The notes below the pieces were generated by a model that searched no databases, had not been told where the DNA came from, and saw only the letters and a program-made list of their open reading frames with translations. From Chitinophagales bacterium (GTDB lineage Bacteria > Bacteroidota > Bacteroidia > Chitinophagales > Saprospiraceae), in assembly GCA_017303475.1 (NCBI GenBank), contig JAFLBO010000015.1:88542-152541 (forward strand): DNA of 64,000 nucleotides, written 5' to 3'. Below are positions 51,701 to 60,791 of the stretch, in pieces; the first letter of the stretch is position 1; every line of letters starts with the position of its first letter. The translations under genes and the position numbers were made by a program.

Positions 51701-54700
51701 ATAACTGGTCTAGTGGTCAAACCGTTCAGGACCTGACTGCAATCCCGGCAGGAACCTACGATGTGACTGTTACTGGCGCCAATGCTTGTACTAATGTATT
51801 GTCTGCGTTTGTGAATGATGATGTCATTCCTATCAATGCCAGTGCAACAATCATGCACCGGACTTCCTGCCTGACCACTAACGGAAGCATAAACCTCCAA
51901 TATACACCTCTTTCAGCCACGTTGATTTGGTCGAACGGCAGTACCACTGCCAACCTGACCAATCTTTCTCCTGGCGACTATACCGTAACCATCAGCGCAG
52001 GTGGCACGTGTACCGAAACAGCTACCTATACCGTTGAAGATCAGCGTGAATATCCTGTCATTACAGCCGAAGTACTCAATGCAGTTTGTACACTGCCAAT
52101 CGGTGAAATTGACTTAACGGTAGATTACGGCATTACACCTTACACCTACGATTGGCAGCATATTCCAGGCACCAGTAATATTCCTGACCTGTTAAACCTG
52201 CCTGCTGGCAACTATGCTGTAACCGTCACTACAGCTGTGGGCTGTACAGAAGTGCTTTTTGTGCCGATAGACAATGAATTATTGCCTGTAGAAGTTGGTG
52301 GCTTCCCATTTGATGACTTCTCTTGCACCAGCAGCAATGGCTATATTGATCTGGAGGTTACCCCACAGGCAAACTATACTTACAACTGGGCACACATTCC
52401 TGGCCCTAACAACCCACCTGATCTTATCAACCTGGGCGCTGGAACATACTCTGTAACAGCTACTTACGGCACTTGCAATGCCAGTGCAACATTCGAAATT
52501 CTGGATGCAGCTGTTGCACCAAATGTGTCTATTTCACCCACTGCAGCTACTTGTGGCCAAAGCGATGGTTCCATTACGCTGAGCGTTAGTGGCGCCACCG
52601 CGCCATATACATTCAACTGGCAACATATTCCAGGCCCTAACAACCCTGCCAATATCACTGGCTTGGCCCCGGGTACTTACACCGTTACGGTAACCGACTT
52701 CTTTGATTGCACGGCCACAGCCTCTGCAGTAGTGTTGAACAGCACCATTGCGGTTAATATTACCGGTGTGCCCAGCCCGAATACATCTTGTGCAAGCCCT
52801 AATGGCAGCCTGGATATCAGCATCAGTCCCAACAACACTTACACCTATGACTGGTCTAATATGGCTACTACCCAGGATCTAAATGGTGTAGCGCCGGGCC
52901 TATACACGGTAACCGTAAGCGCTGGTGTTGGTTGTTCCGCTTCCGCCACCTTCCAGGTGGGCAATAATACCATCAATCCTATCATCTCTCCGGCTGTAAT
53001 TGCCGCCATTTGCAGTCAAAACAACGGCAGCATTGACCTAACCATTAGCTCTGGTGTATCGCCTTACAGCTTTAACTGGTCTAATGCCGGAACCACTGAA
53101 GACCTCAATAACATTTTCCCGGGCAACTACTCGGTTACTGTAACTGATGCCAACAGCTGCACAGCCGACACCACCCTGAACGTAGCCAACAATGCATCCA
53201 CATTCAGTCTCTCCGGTACGGCAACGCCATACAGCAACTGTGCAACAGTTAACGGCGCCGTGGATCTGGTTGTTACGCCTGCTGGTCCATACACTTATTT
53301 GTGGTCAAACGGAGAAACTACTCAGGACCTGAACAATGTACCGGCAGGAACCTACACAGTAGAAGTAACCGAACAGGGAACCTGTGTTGCCTCCGCAACC
53401 TATTTTGTACTGGATACCCGTTCTGATCCAACCCTGAACCAAACCATTGCTCCCGAACTTTGTAATCTGAATGACGCGGGTATCGACTTGTCCATCCTGG
53501 GCGGTGTTGGACCATTTACGTTCAACTGGTCAAGCGGACAAAGCACAGAAGATCTATCCGGCATAGGCGGCGGCGCTTACGATGTAACCGTAACCGGCTC
53601 CAATAACTGTACTGCTACTGCCAGTTTATTGGTACCGGAAAACGACCTCAGTTTCGCACTTTCTGCCAATGCAACCCCGAACAGTTCCTGTGTAGTGCTG
53701 AATGGCGCTGTGGATCTGGACATTTCTCCGGCAGTACCGTCTGGCGGACCTGGTTATACTTACAGCTGGTCAAGCGGCCAGTCAACCCAGGATTTGAGCG
53801 CCATTCCGGCAGGTACTTATGAAATTACGGTAAGTGCAGGTGGCACCTGCACCAACACAGCAGTGTATGTGGTTGCAGACGATGCCGGCTCTCCAAGTAT
53901 CGCCGAAAGTATTAACCAGGCATTATGCGGCCAAAGCAGTGGAAGCATCAACATCTCCATTAACGGTGGCACCAGCCCATACACTTATCTGTGGTCAAAT
54001 GCGTCTACGGATGAAGATTTGAGTGATATTCCAGCCGGCAACTATGCTGTGACGGTTGTTGCTGCAAATGGTTGTCAGGTTACGGAATCATTTACCGTAA
54101 TTGACGGTGTCATCACCCCTACCCTGTCCGGCATTCCTCAGCCAAACACCGCTTGCGTAGGGCCGAATGGCAGCGTGAACCTGAGTATTTCTCCGTCGTC
54201 CCTGAACTACACCATCCAGTGGTCTAATGGCGCTACCACTCAGAATCTGGACAATCTTACTGCCGGCACCTACACGGTAGTTGTGAACGGCGGTGGCGCA
54301 TGTACAGCCTCTGCAGTGTACAATGTGGCTAATAATACTACAGGCGTAGTAGTAAGTGGCACAGATGTAGACATCCTTTGTTTTGGCGACAATACAGGCG
54401 CCATCAACCTCAATGCCAGCGGTGGCACCCAGCCATTTACCTATAACTGGTCGCCCAACCTGGGTAATATAGAAGACCCAAGCAGCCTGTTAGCTGGCAA
54501 CTATGGCGTGACAATTACCGATGCCGTGGGTTGTACTGCTACCGCCAGTTTCCTGATTAGTCAACCTGCAGCAGCAGTTCAAACAGCCTGCACTGCGCTG
54601 ACAGAGGTATCACAGCCAGGCTCAACTGATGGTACCGGCCAGGTGCAGATCAGTGGCGGCGTAGCGCCGTACACCGTGCTGTGGAGTCCGGGCGGCACGC

Positions 54701-56916
54701 AGAACAACGTGCCGGCAGGCGCATTCCCGCTCAACAACCTGGGCGTTGGCAGTTATGATGTAACTGTAACAGATGCTAACGGCTGCACAGCAGATTGCGG
54801 GTTATCCATCCTGCTTACCCCTTGTGTAACCGCGCTCGGATCTATGGGCGATGCAAGCCTTTCGCTTTGCGGAACAGGTTGTATCACAGCCAATTATGAT
54901 GCTTTAGGTCAATTCCTGGATCCAAACGATTTGCTGCAATTTGTGCTGCACACCGGATCAGGAGCCACCATAGTGAATGAAATAGCCCGAAACAGCACGC
55001 CTACGTTCTGTTTCAATCCGGCTAAAATGACTTATGGTACTACCTATTATGTTTCGGCAATTGCCGGCAATAATGATGGTACGGGTAATGTAAATCTGGC
55101 GCATTACTGCACCGTGATTACAACCGGTACACCAATTGTCTTCTACGAAAAACCAGTGGCCGCTGCAGCTGCTGCAGAGCCAATTACCTGCGTAACGCTT
55201 CAGGTAGGTATTGCCGGCAGCTCAAGCATGCCTAACTCAACTTTCCTGTGGGCTACTATAAACGGCACCATCGTAGGCAATAACAATCAGGCAAACATTC
55301 AGGCAAACGAGGCTGGTGATTATACCCTGATAGTTGAAGCCAATGGTTGTAAAGACACAACCGCTGCCGAAGTACTGGATATCCGGAACGATCCAGTGGC
55401 AGAAATTCTGGCCAGTCCTGATGATATCCTCGATTGTGTAATAGATGAAATCATTCTGGCAGGTGAGGTAAAAGGCTCAGGTAATGCAAACGCCATTTGG
55501 TACGACCAGGTAGGCAATACTTACCCGGGAGGAACTGTACTACAGATTGATGACCCTGGCACTTACTGGTTTGCCATTGTAGATACCGTAACCTTCTGTA
55601 CTGACACTGCCAGCATTGTCATCGGGGAGAACCAGATCTACCCGCCATTGTTTATCAACCCGCCGGCAGTACTAACCTGTTCCATTGGTTCAGTAACCCT
55701 TTCCGGTGGCTCGCCCATTAACGGCATTGATTTCACCTGGGCTACCATCAACGGACAGGATACTGTACTCATTGGTAATGGCTCCAGCGTTAGCGTTAAT
55801 CAGCCCAGCACCTACTACCTGCTCGGTGTAGACCCTGTAAATGGTTGTAACAATATAATGAGTGTGGTGGTGGTTGCCGATCAATCTTTCCCCACCGCTG
55901 AAGCCGGCAATCCGTTCAGTATGGATTGCTTTGGCGAAACCGCTACCCTGACCGGTTCAGCAACGGGTGGCACAGGCGCACTTACCTATGGATGGACCAC
56001 CAATGGCGGCGCCTTTGTAACGGGAGTCAACACTCCAACTCCAACCATTAGTGAACCTGGCACTTATACCTTGTTGGTAACCTCTACCGGAAATGGATGT
56101 TCCGATACCGATGTGGTGGTAATTGCTCCCAATGAGCCACGTGCACTGGCTACCGTAGACAACCCTGCATGCGTAGGTCAGCCCGGCACCATACTGGTTG
56201 ATCCGGTAGAAGGCGCTAAACCGCCAATTACCTACACGCTTACCGGTGGGCCACATAGTCAAACCGGCAATTTCTTCAGCAATCTGGCTCCAGGCAACTA
56301 TTCCATTCAGGTAGTAGATGCTGATGGCTGTTCCACCGTGGTGAATGCCACCGTGATCCAGCCTCCGGTATTTGAAGTTACGGTGGATCCATTGGTTACG
56401 GTACAACTTGGCGACAGCTATCAGGTGGATGCCACTGTAAATGTACCTGAAACTGAAATTGCTTCAATAACCTGGACGCCTCCTACCTGGCTAAGCTGCG
56501 ATACTTGTTTGAGTACCAGTATTGTAACTCCGTTGCAAAGTCAGCAATACAAGATACTCGTGGTAACCAAAGAAGGATGTAAAGATGATGCTGCACTGCA
56601 ACTGCGAGTGAACCGCCAGGTTAAAGTCTACATTCCTAACATCTTCTCTCCTAACGATGATGGAGAAAACGACTGGTTCACGGTATATGCCGACATCAAA
56701 GGCGTTAAGCAAATCAAGCAATTCCAGATTTTCGACCGCTGGGGCGACCAGATATTCCAGCGCGAAAACTTCCAGCCTAATGATCCAACCCTGGGTTGGG
56801 ACGGACGGTTCCGAGGCCAGGAAATGAATCCAGCAGTATTTGTTTATTACGCCATTGTGGAATTCATTGATGGCCAGGAAGTGCTGTTTAAAGGCGATGT
56901 AACGCTGAAACGATAG
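48736..56916 (+). CDS. Giant T9SS adhesin with SprB-type repeats
   Basis: 2726 residues from the ATG at 48736, signal peptide ending at LFGQ. Order: a Cys-rich N-terminal domain (20-170); a PKD-like region (190-360); 22 tandem SprB-type repeats of ~75 residues (about 365-2020), each C-x(4-6)-NGSI(D/N)L ... PYTYxWSxGxTTQDLSNIPAGxYTVTVT ... C; and further Ig/SprB-like domains (2100-2620). A type B T9SS (gliding-motility C-terminal) domain follows (about 2630-2726, VYIPNIFSPNDDGENDWF to the end). Each repeat is bounded by a Cys pair. Two repeat types alternate. Probably a surface adhesin used in gliding or attachment, as SprB is in Flavobacterium. Strong terminator follows. Confidence 0.92.
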   Translation: MRLRYTLLFLLICFYLPSQLFGQCPPPGFPDSGDNCGAPIICENLDGYCNTINNNNVSRPFPCCQGWTLNNDEWFGFFAGTTSISIEVTPSNCDPGGQQGLQGGIYETCPPGNPSNNWCNNNVMDTQCSCTENPFTLSSNDFVVGQVYWIVLDGCSGNVCDYSIDVTNGSTVPFPPDDPGEVEGPGIICQGTSGDYQVDPVEYATTYTWTLTPSSAGTMSGGNDNSVNVAWSSNFSGSAQLCLKVANACYMNDDTSCITVNVLPKPTATLSGSGVICANSGGSVDLTVTLTGEPDWRLVYAINGVPQPPVIVSSSPYIITMTQPGTVTLVSVASIDANPACGGTVSGSAVVTQVTLNPTSTTVSAVCGQNNGSVDLSISGGNNPYSYSWSGGETTQDLSGVPPGTYTATITDNNGCTATHTVTVNDNITNPNLTAVVVNNTTCINGNGSIDLSVSPSGMYTYNWSNSATTQDLSNLPPGDYTVTVTQGVTCSATGTFTVADNPNNPTVNSTVTNTTCDLANGSINTSVTGGVAPYTYLWGGGETSQNLSNIPAGSYTLTVTGANGCTGTANITVSNNNPPINLSATTVANTTCNGGNGSIDLSAGPGNNYTYTWSGGQTTQDLSNLPPGNYTVTVSAGGTCTAEATYTVADNPNLPNPTATPTQTSCDFSNGSINASVSGGVPPYTFNWSTGATTEDLSNIPTGNYVLTVTGANGCTQTISVDVTNNNPPINVTATAQPNTVCNANPNGSIDVSVSPAGNYTYTWDNGTTTQDLSGVGPGSYTVTVSAGGSCTQVATFNVPANPNEPNITPSVINTSCDFSNGSINLSVSGGPTPYTFLWGDGTTTQNLASIPTGTYNVTVTAANGCTNAASIVVSNVNPPLDLTATTQPNTNCNGNNNGSINLTATPAGNYTYTWSNGTTTQDLSNIPAGDYSVTVSGGGSCTAVANYTVDFDPNEPNLTVFITNANCGLANGAVNLNVTGGVSPYTYNWSSGQTVQDLTAIPAGTYDVTVTGANACTNVLSAFVNDDVIPINASATIMHRTSCLTTNGSINLQYTPLSATLIWSNGSTTANLTNLSPGDYTVTISAGGTCTETATYTVEDQREYPVITAEVLNAVCTLPIGEIDLTVDYGITPYTYDWQHIPGTSNIPDLLNLPAGNYAVTVTTAVGCTEVLFVPIDNELLPVEVGGFPFDDFSCTSSNGYIDLEVTPQANYTYNWAHIPGPNNPPDLINLGAGTYSVTATYGTCNASATFEILDAAVAPNVSISPTAATCGQSDGSITLSVSGATAPYTFNWQHIPGPNNPANITGLAPGTYTVTVTDFFDCTATASAVVLNSTIAVNITGVPSPNTSCASPNGSLDISISPNNTYTYDWSNMATTQDLNGVAPGLYTVTVSAGVGCSASATFQVGNNTINPIISPAVIAAICSQNNGSIDLTISSGVSPYSFNWSNAGTTEDLNNIFPGNYSVTVTDANSCTADTTLNVANNASTFSLSGTATPYSNCATVNGAVDLVVTPAGPYTYLWSNGETTQDLNNVPAGTYTVEVTEQGTCVASATYFVLDTRSDPTLNQTIAPELCNLNDAGIDLSILGGVGPFTFNWSSGQSTEDLSGIGGGAYDVTVTGSNNCTATASLLVPENDLSFALSANATPNSSCVVLNGAVDLDISPAVPSGGPGYTYSWSSGQSTQDLSAIPAGTYEITVSAGGTCTNTAVYVVADDAGSPSIAESINQALCGQSSGSINISINGGTSPYTYLWSNASTDEDLSDIPAGNYAVTVVAANGCQVTESFTVIDGVITPTLSGIPQPNTACVGPNGSVNLSISPSSLNYTIQWSNGATTQNLDNLTAGTYTVVVNGGGACTASAVYNVANNTTGVVVSGTDVDILCFGDNTGAINLNASGGTQPFTYNWSPNLGNIEDPSSLLAGNYGVTITDAVGCTATASFLISQPAAAVQTACTALTEVSQPGSTDGTGQVQISGGVAPYTVLWSPGGTQNNVPAGAFPLNNLGVGSYDVTVTDANGCTADCGLSILLTPCVTALGSMGDASLSLCGTGCITANYDALGQFLDPNDLLQFVLHTGSGATIVNEIARNSTPTFCFNPAKMTYGTTYYVSAIAGNNDGTGNVNLAHYCTVITTGTPIVFYEKPVAAAAAAEPITCVTLQVGIAGSSSMPNSTFLWATINGTIVGNNNQANIQANEAGDYTLIVEANGCKDTTAAEVLDIRNDPVAEILASPDDILDCVIDEIILAGEVKGSGNANAIWYDQVGNTYPGGTVLQIDDPGTYWFAIVDTVTFCTDTASIVIGENQIYPPLFINPPAVLTCSIGSVTLSGGSPINGIDFTWATINGQDTVLIGNGSSVSVNQPSTYYLLGVDPVNGCNNIMSVVVVADQSFPTAEAGNPFSMDCFGETATLTGSATGGTGALTYGWTTNGGAFVTGVNTPTPTISEPGTYTLLVTSTGNGCSDTDVVVIAPNEPRALATVDNPACVGQPGTILVDPVEGAKPPITYTLTGGPHSQTGNFFSNLAPGNYSIQVVDADGCSTVVNATVIQPPVFEVTVDPLVTVQLGDSYQVDATVNVPETEIASITWTPPTWLSCDTCLSTSIVTPLQSQQYKILVVTKEGCKDDAALQLRVNRQVKVYIPNIFSPNDDGENDWFTVYADIKGVKQIKQFQIFDRWGDQIFQRENFQPNDPTLGWDGRFRGQEMNPAVFVYYAIVEFIDGQEVLFKGDVTLKR
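49830..54795 (+). repeat. Tandem SprB repeats inside the giant adhesin gene
   Basis: 22 units of about 225 bp. Odd units have GG..PYTY...TxANGC (type A), even units P.GNYTYTW...SAGGTC (type B), giving a ~450-bp higher-order period. Confidence 0.85.
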
Positions 56917-56933
56917 GCGTTTTCACTATAACA

Positions 56934-56977
56934 TGCGGGGGCATGGAGCGCAGGCTTCATGCCCCCGTTTTTTTTTG
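56934..56977 (+). terminator. Terminator of the giant adhesin gene
   Basis: GCGGGGGCATG, loop, CATGCCCCCG, then nine T; 17 bp after the stop. Confidence 0.95.
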
Positions 56978-57063
56978 CAGTGTGTAATGCTGGCTAAAAA
57001 ATCGCCGATTATTCGGAACATTGCAGGGTGTAACACCACTAGACTCATTTTACCGTACCACCT

Positions 57064-58179
57064 ATGAACTTGTTAAATCGAAACCTGCTTTGGGTGGCAG
57101 GACTGGCAGCATTGGCGGCTGTAGTGTATTATTTCGCTGATATTGTAGCCTACATCCTGTTAGCATGGGTGTTATCAATGTTGGGCAGACCGCTGGTGGT
57201 TTTCTACAGAAAACACATCAAACTGGGCAAATACCGCATGGGCCCAACCAGTGCGGCTATGTTGACCATCCTGAGTTTTTATGCCCTGATCACAGGTTTG
57301 TTGTTGATTTTTATACCAACCATTGTTGCGCAGGCAAGAAATCTAAGTACGGTAGACTATCAGGCTCTGGGAGAAAAACTCCGCCCCATGTTTTACCACC
57401 TGGATGCTCAAATGCATCAGGTAGGCATACTTGATGCGGGCGAATCGCTGGCGACAAAAACACAGGAGGCGCTCAGCAACTGGTTCAAACCAACCCTGGT
57501 TGGCGATTTTATTGGACAGTTTTTGGGCGTGGCCGGGAACATTGTGGTCACTTTTGCCTCAGTAACCTTCATATTGTTCTTTTTTCTGCAAGACAACAAA
57601 CTATTTACCGGCATCATCCACGCCATTGTACCGGATGGGCAGGAGCAGAAAGTACAAACCGCAGTGGTGGAATCCAGTGATGTATTAACCCGATATATTC
57701 AGGGATTGCTCATTCAGGTAGCTGTTTTTGCCATACTTACCACCCTCATCTTATGGGTTTTGGGAATAGACAATGCTCTTTTGATTGGTTCTTTCGGCGG
57801 TATTTTTAATGTAATTCCTTATGTAGGACCTATCCTTGGAATGATTTTCGGAGGATTTATCACCTTGTCTTCGAACCTTTCAGCAGACTTTTCTGTCATT
57901 TTACCCATGCTCGTGAAGGTAGCTGCAGCATTCATGGTGGTACAGGCCATAGACAACAATTTTGTTGGTCCACTGATTATGTCCAAAAGCGTACAGGCGC
58001 ATCCGCTGGAGATATTCATTGTTACCCTTGCTGCAGCCAAAATGGGCGGTGTGGTAGGTATGGTCATTGGCATTCCAGTTTACACCGTATTGAGGGTTAT
58101 TGCCCGGAATTTTTTCAGCCATTTCAAAATCGTTCAGCGGCTCACAGAGCACCTGGATGAAGAAAAGCCCGCTGGATAA
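57064..58179 (+). CDS. AI-2E family transporter (PerM-like)
   Basis: 371 residues with eight predicted membrane helices in the order 2+1+5. The C-terminal half carries the family motifs GIFNVIPYVGPILGMIFGG and LEIFIVTLAAAKMGGVVGMVIGIPVY. Family members export small molecules or ions (AI-2, Na+); the substrate is not predictable. Starts 148 bp after the adhesin terminator. Confidence 0.9.
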   Translation: MNLLNRNLLWVAGLAALAAVVYYFADIVAYILLAWVLSMLGRPLVVFYRKHIKLGKYRMGPTSAAMLTILSFYALITGLLLIFIPTIVAQARNLSTVDYQALGEKLRPMFYHLDAQMHQVGILDAGESLATKTQEALSNWFKPTLVGDFIGQFLGVAGNIVVTFASVTFILFFFLQDNKLFTGIIHAIVPDGQEQKVQTAVVESSDVLTRYIQGLLIQVAVFAILTTLILWVLGIDNALLIGSFGGIFNVIPYVGPILGMIFGGFITLSSNLSADFSVILPMLVKVAAAFMVVQAIDNNFVGPLIMSKSVQAHPLEIFIVTLAAAKMGGVVGMVIGIPVYTVLRVIARNFFSHFKIVQRLTEHLDEEKPAG

Positions 58180-58291
58180 GTGCCACACCTGTCAATCTGA
58201 CACGCTTTAATACAAGGCACGAAAGTTGACTATCAATCTAATAAATCCTGAAGGTTCAGCTCCTTTCGGGAGGCAATGCACTGCCATTCAG

Positions 58292-58861
58292 ATGAAAAAC
58301 CCGTTTAAAAAAATATTAGACATGAAGGACAAAGCGACGGATGCTCCGGAGCAGGAAGCAATCAACAACCCCATCGAAAACTCTGAAAATCAAGGGGATA
58401 ACCAAAATTCCGGCGACAATCAGGAATCCAGTGTTGTACAGGAATTGCAAAAACAACTGGAGGAGAGCCGTAATAAATACCTGTACCTTTTTTCAGATTA
58501 TGAAACCCTGAAGCGCAATGCTGCAAGGGAACGCCTGGAACTGATCAGCACTGCAGGTCGCGACATCATGTCAGTTATGCTTCCGATTTTGGACGATTTT
58601 GACAGAGCCGCAAAGAACAACGCACTGACAGAAGGCACTGCACTGATTCACCAAAAACTCACCCATACACTCAAAAGTAAAGGTTTGAGCTCACTTGAAG
58701 CTAAAGCCGGCGACGATTTTGACCCTGATCAACACGAAGCTGTAGCGGAAATTCCGGTACCTTCAGAAGAGGCCAAAGGTAAAATTGTGGATATCCTGGA
58801 GCAAGGCTACACCCTGGGAGGCAAAATCATCCGGCACGCCAAAGTGGTGGTAGGAAAATAG
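58292..58861 (+). CDS. grpE: Co-chaperone GrpE
   Basis: 189 residues from the ATG at 58292 (58322 also possible). An acidic, Asn/Gln-rich N-terminus is followed by the long coiled coil (VVQELQKQLEESRNKYLYLFSDYET) and the beta-wing DDFDPDQHEAVAEI and GYTLGGKIIRHAKVVV. Exchanges nucleotide on DnaK. No dnaK or hrcA in view; dnaJ follows. Confidence 0.95.
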   Translation: MKNPFKKILDMKDKATDAPEQEAINNPIENSENQGDNQNSGDNQESSVVQELQKQLEESRNKYLYLFSDYETLKRNAARERLELISTAGRDIMSVMLPILDDFDRAAKNNALTEGTALIHQKLTHTLKSKGLSSLEAKAGDDFDPDQHEAVAEIPVPSEEAKGKIVDILEQGYTLGGKIIRHAKVVVGK

Positions 58862-59032
58862 GGGTTTGATGGGTTTGATGGGTTTGAAGGGTTTGATGTA
58901 TCCCGGAATGATATTCCGGGAAAATGTTCGAGGTTTGATGTATCCCGGAATGGTATTCCGGGAAAATGTTCGAGGTTTGATGTATCCCGGAATGATATTC
59001 CGGGAAAATGTTCGAGGTTTGATGAAAGCCAA
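58862..59032. repeat. GGGTTTGATG units and three 42-bp hairpin repeats
   Basis: Four short GGGTTTGAT(A)G units are followed by three 42-bp direct repeats, each holding the palindrome CCCGGAATGATATTCCGGG (middle copy GGT instead of GAT) and the tail AAAATGTTCGAGGTTTGATG. They fill the gap between grpE and dnaJ. Confidence 0.95.
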
Positions 59033-59049
59033 ATTATAATTTCTTTACA

Positions 59050-60219
59050 ATGGCAAAACGCGATTATTACGAAGTGCTCGGTGTTCCGAAAAACGCCAGC
59101 GCTGACGACATAAAAAAAGCCTATCGGAAAAAGGCGCTGGAGTTTCACCCTGACCGAAACCCGGGCGATAAAGCGGCTGAGGAAAAATTCAAAGAAGCCG
59201 CAGAAGCTTACGATGTCCTGAGCGATGCCGATAAAAAGGCACGGTACGACCGGTACGGTCATGCCGGTATGGAGGGAATGGGTGGCGGCCCGGGAGGCAA
59301 CTTCCAGGGTATGGATATGGATGAGATCCTGCGCCGTTTTGGTTTTGACACCGACGATATATTTGGAGAGTTCTTCGGTGGCGGCGGTCGCAGAGGCGGT
59401 GGCGCGCGGGGTGGACGTGCACGCGGAGAGCGTGGCAGCAACCTGCGCATCAAGGTAAAAATGACGCTGGAAGAAATTGCCACCGGTGTAAACAAGAAAA
59501 TCAAGGTGCGCAAGCAGGTAGCCTGCAATACCTGCAACGGCAGTGGCGCCCGCGATGCCAGCAGCGTTGACACCTGCGGTACCTGCCGGGGTTCAGGCGT
59601 AGTGAACCAGGTGCGTCAAACCCCATTCGGAATGATGCAAACCGCCGTTACCTGCCCAACTTGTAATGGCGCCGGACAAACCATCAAATCTCCTTGTACA
59701 GTGTGTAAAGGCGATGGACGGGTGTTTGGCGAAGAAACCATTGATGTAGATATCCCGGCAGGCGTAAACGAGGGCATCCAGCTTAGCGTGAACGGCAGAG
59801 GTAATGCAGGCGCAAAAGGTGGCCCAGCCGGCGATCTGCTCATTGCCATTGAAGAAACGCCACACGATGAGCTGACCCGTGAAGGCAACAACATCGTGTA
59901 TGAGCTCTACCTCAACTTCGCGGATGCAGCCCTGGGTGCTAAAGTGGATGTGCCCACCCTCGATGGCAAAGCGCGTATTACCATCCCGGCCGGCACACAA
60001 GCCGGAAAAGTTTTCCGACTGAAAGACAAGGGCTTACCGGCCCTTCAAAGCTACGGCCGAGGCGACCAACTGGTACATGTGAATGTCTGGACGCCCAAGA
60101 AACTGAACGACGAAGAACGCCGCATGTTGGAAAAGCTGCGAGACATGCCTAACCTGCACCCAAACCCAGGAAAGGAAGAAAAAGGCTTCTTTGACCGGGT
60201 GCGGGATATGTTTGAGTGA
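59050..60219 (+). CDS. dnaJ: Chaperone DnaJ
   Basis: 389 residues. J domain 4-68 with HPD at 33-35, G/F-rich linker (about 75-125), four zinc motifs (CNTCNGSG, CGTCRGSG, CPTCNGAG, CTVCKGDG) and C-terminal substrate domains. Type I DnaJ, complete; stimulates DnaK ATPase. Follows grpE across the hairpin repeats. Confidence 0.98.
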   Translation: MAKRDYYEVLGVPKNASADDIKKAYRKKALEFHPDRNPGDKAAEEKFKEAAEAYDVLSDADKKARYDRYGHAGMEGMGGGPGGNFQGMDMDEILRRFGFDTDDIFGEFFGGGGRRGGGARGGRARGERGSNLRIKVKMTLEEIATGVNKKIKVRKQVACNTCNGSGARDASSVDTCGTCRGSGVVNQVRQTPFGMMQTAVTCPTCNGAGQTIKSPCTVCKGDGRVFGEETIDVDIPAGVNEGIQLSVNGRGNAGAKGGPAGDLLIAIEETPHDELTREGNNIVYELYLNFADAALGAKVDVPTLDGKARITIPAGTQAGKVFRLKDKGLPALQSYGRGDQLVHVNVWTPKKLNDEERRMLEKLRDMPNLHPNPGKEEKGFFDRVRDMFE

Positions 60220-60227
60220 TTTTGGGC

Positions 60228-60775
60228 ATTTAGGAGGTCATTGGGGTCATTTGGGTCATTTAGGAGGTCATTTAGGGTCATTTGGGTCATTTGGGTCATT
60301 TTGGGTCTTTTGGGTCTTTTAGGGTCATTTGGGTCATTTAGGGTCATTTGGGTCATTTAGGGTCTTTTGGGTCATTTAGGGTCATTTGGGTCATTTAGGG
60401 TCTTTTGGGTCTTTTAGGGGCTATTAGCGGCAATAAATACTACTATAAATCAACGTGGGTTGTCATTCCGAGTACTCGGAACCTACACAAGCCAGACTAT
60501 TCGGGTGCATTGGGCCAAGGCATTTCGGGAACCGGGCTTGTGTAGGTCCTTCGCTACGCTCTGGATGACAACCCACGTTGATTAAATGACCCAAATGACA
60601 TTTAAATAACCTCCCCCAATGACCTTTAAATGACTAAAAAAAATGACCTTCCAAATGACCCCTAAATGACCTAAATGACATTTAAATAACCTCCCCCAAT
60701 GACCTTTTAAATGACTAAAAAAATGACCTCCTAAATGACCCCTAAATGACCTAAATGACCCCAAATGACTTAAAT
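60228..60775. mobile_element. Composite array-palindrome-array element (copy 2)
   Basis: Left array of GGTCATTT/GGGTCTTTT units (60228-60420), core 60448-60583 with inverted ends (AATCAACGTGGGTTGTCAT and, complemented, on the right), right array of AAATGACC units (60586-60775). The core interior GTGTAGGTCCTTCGCTACGC is the complement of the copy-1 interior, so this core is in opposite orientation. This explains the 572-bp gap between dnaJ and the GH3 gene. Confidence 0.8.
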
Positions 60776-60778
60776 TCT

Positions 60779-60786
60779 TACCTTTG
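60779..60786 (+). promoter_or_regulatory. Promoter -7 box of the GH3 gene
   Basis: TACCTTTG ends 5 bp before the ATG at 60792, which places transcription start at or next to the ATG (leaderless). The -33 region lies in the repeat array and has no clear TTG. Confidence 0.5.
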
Positions 60787-60791
60787 CCGGC

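Noticed and set aside
58862..59032. CRISPR array
   Set aside because: The 42-bp units are directly adjacent with no variable spacers, and no cas gene is present.
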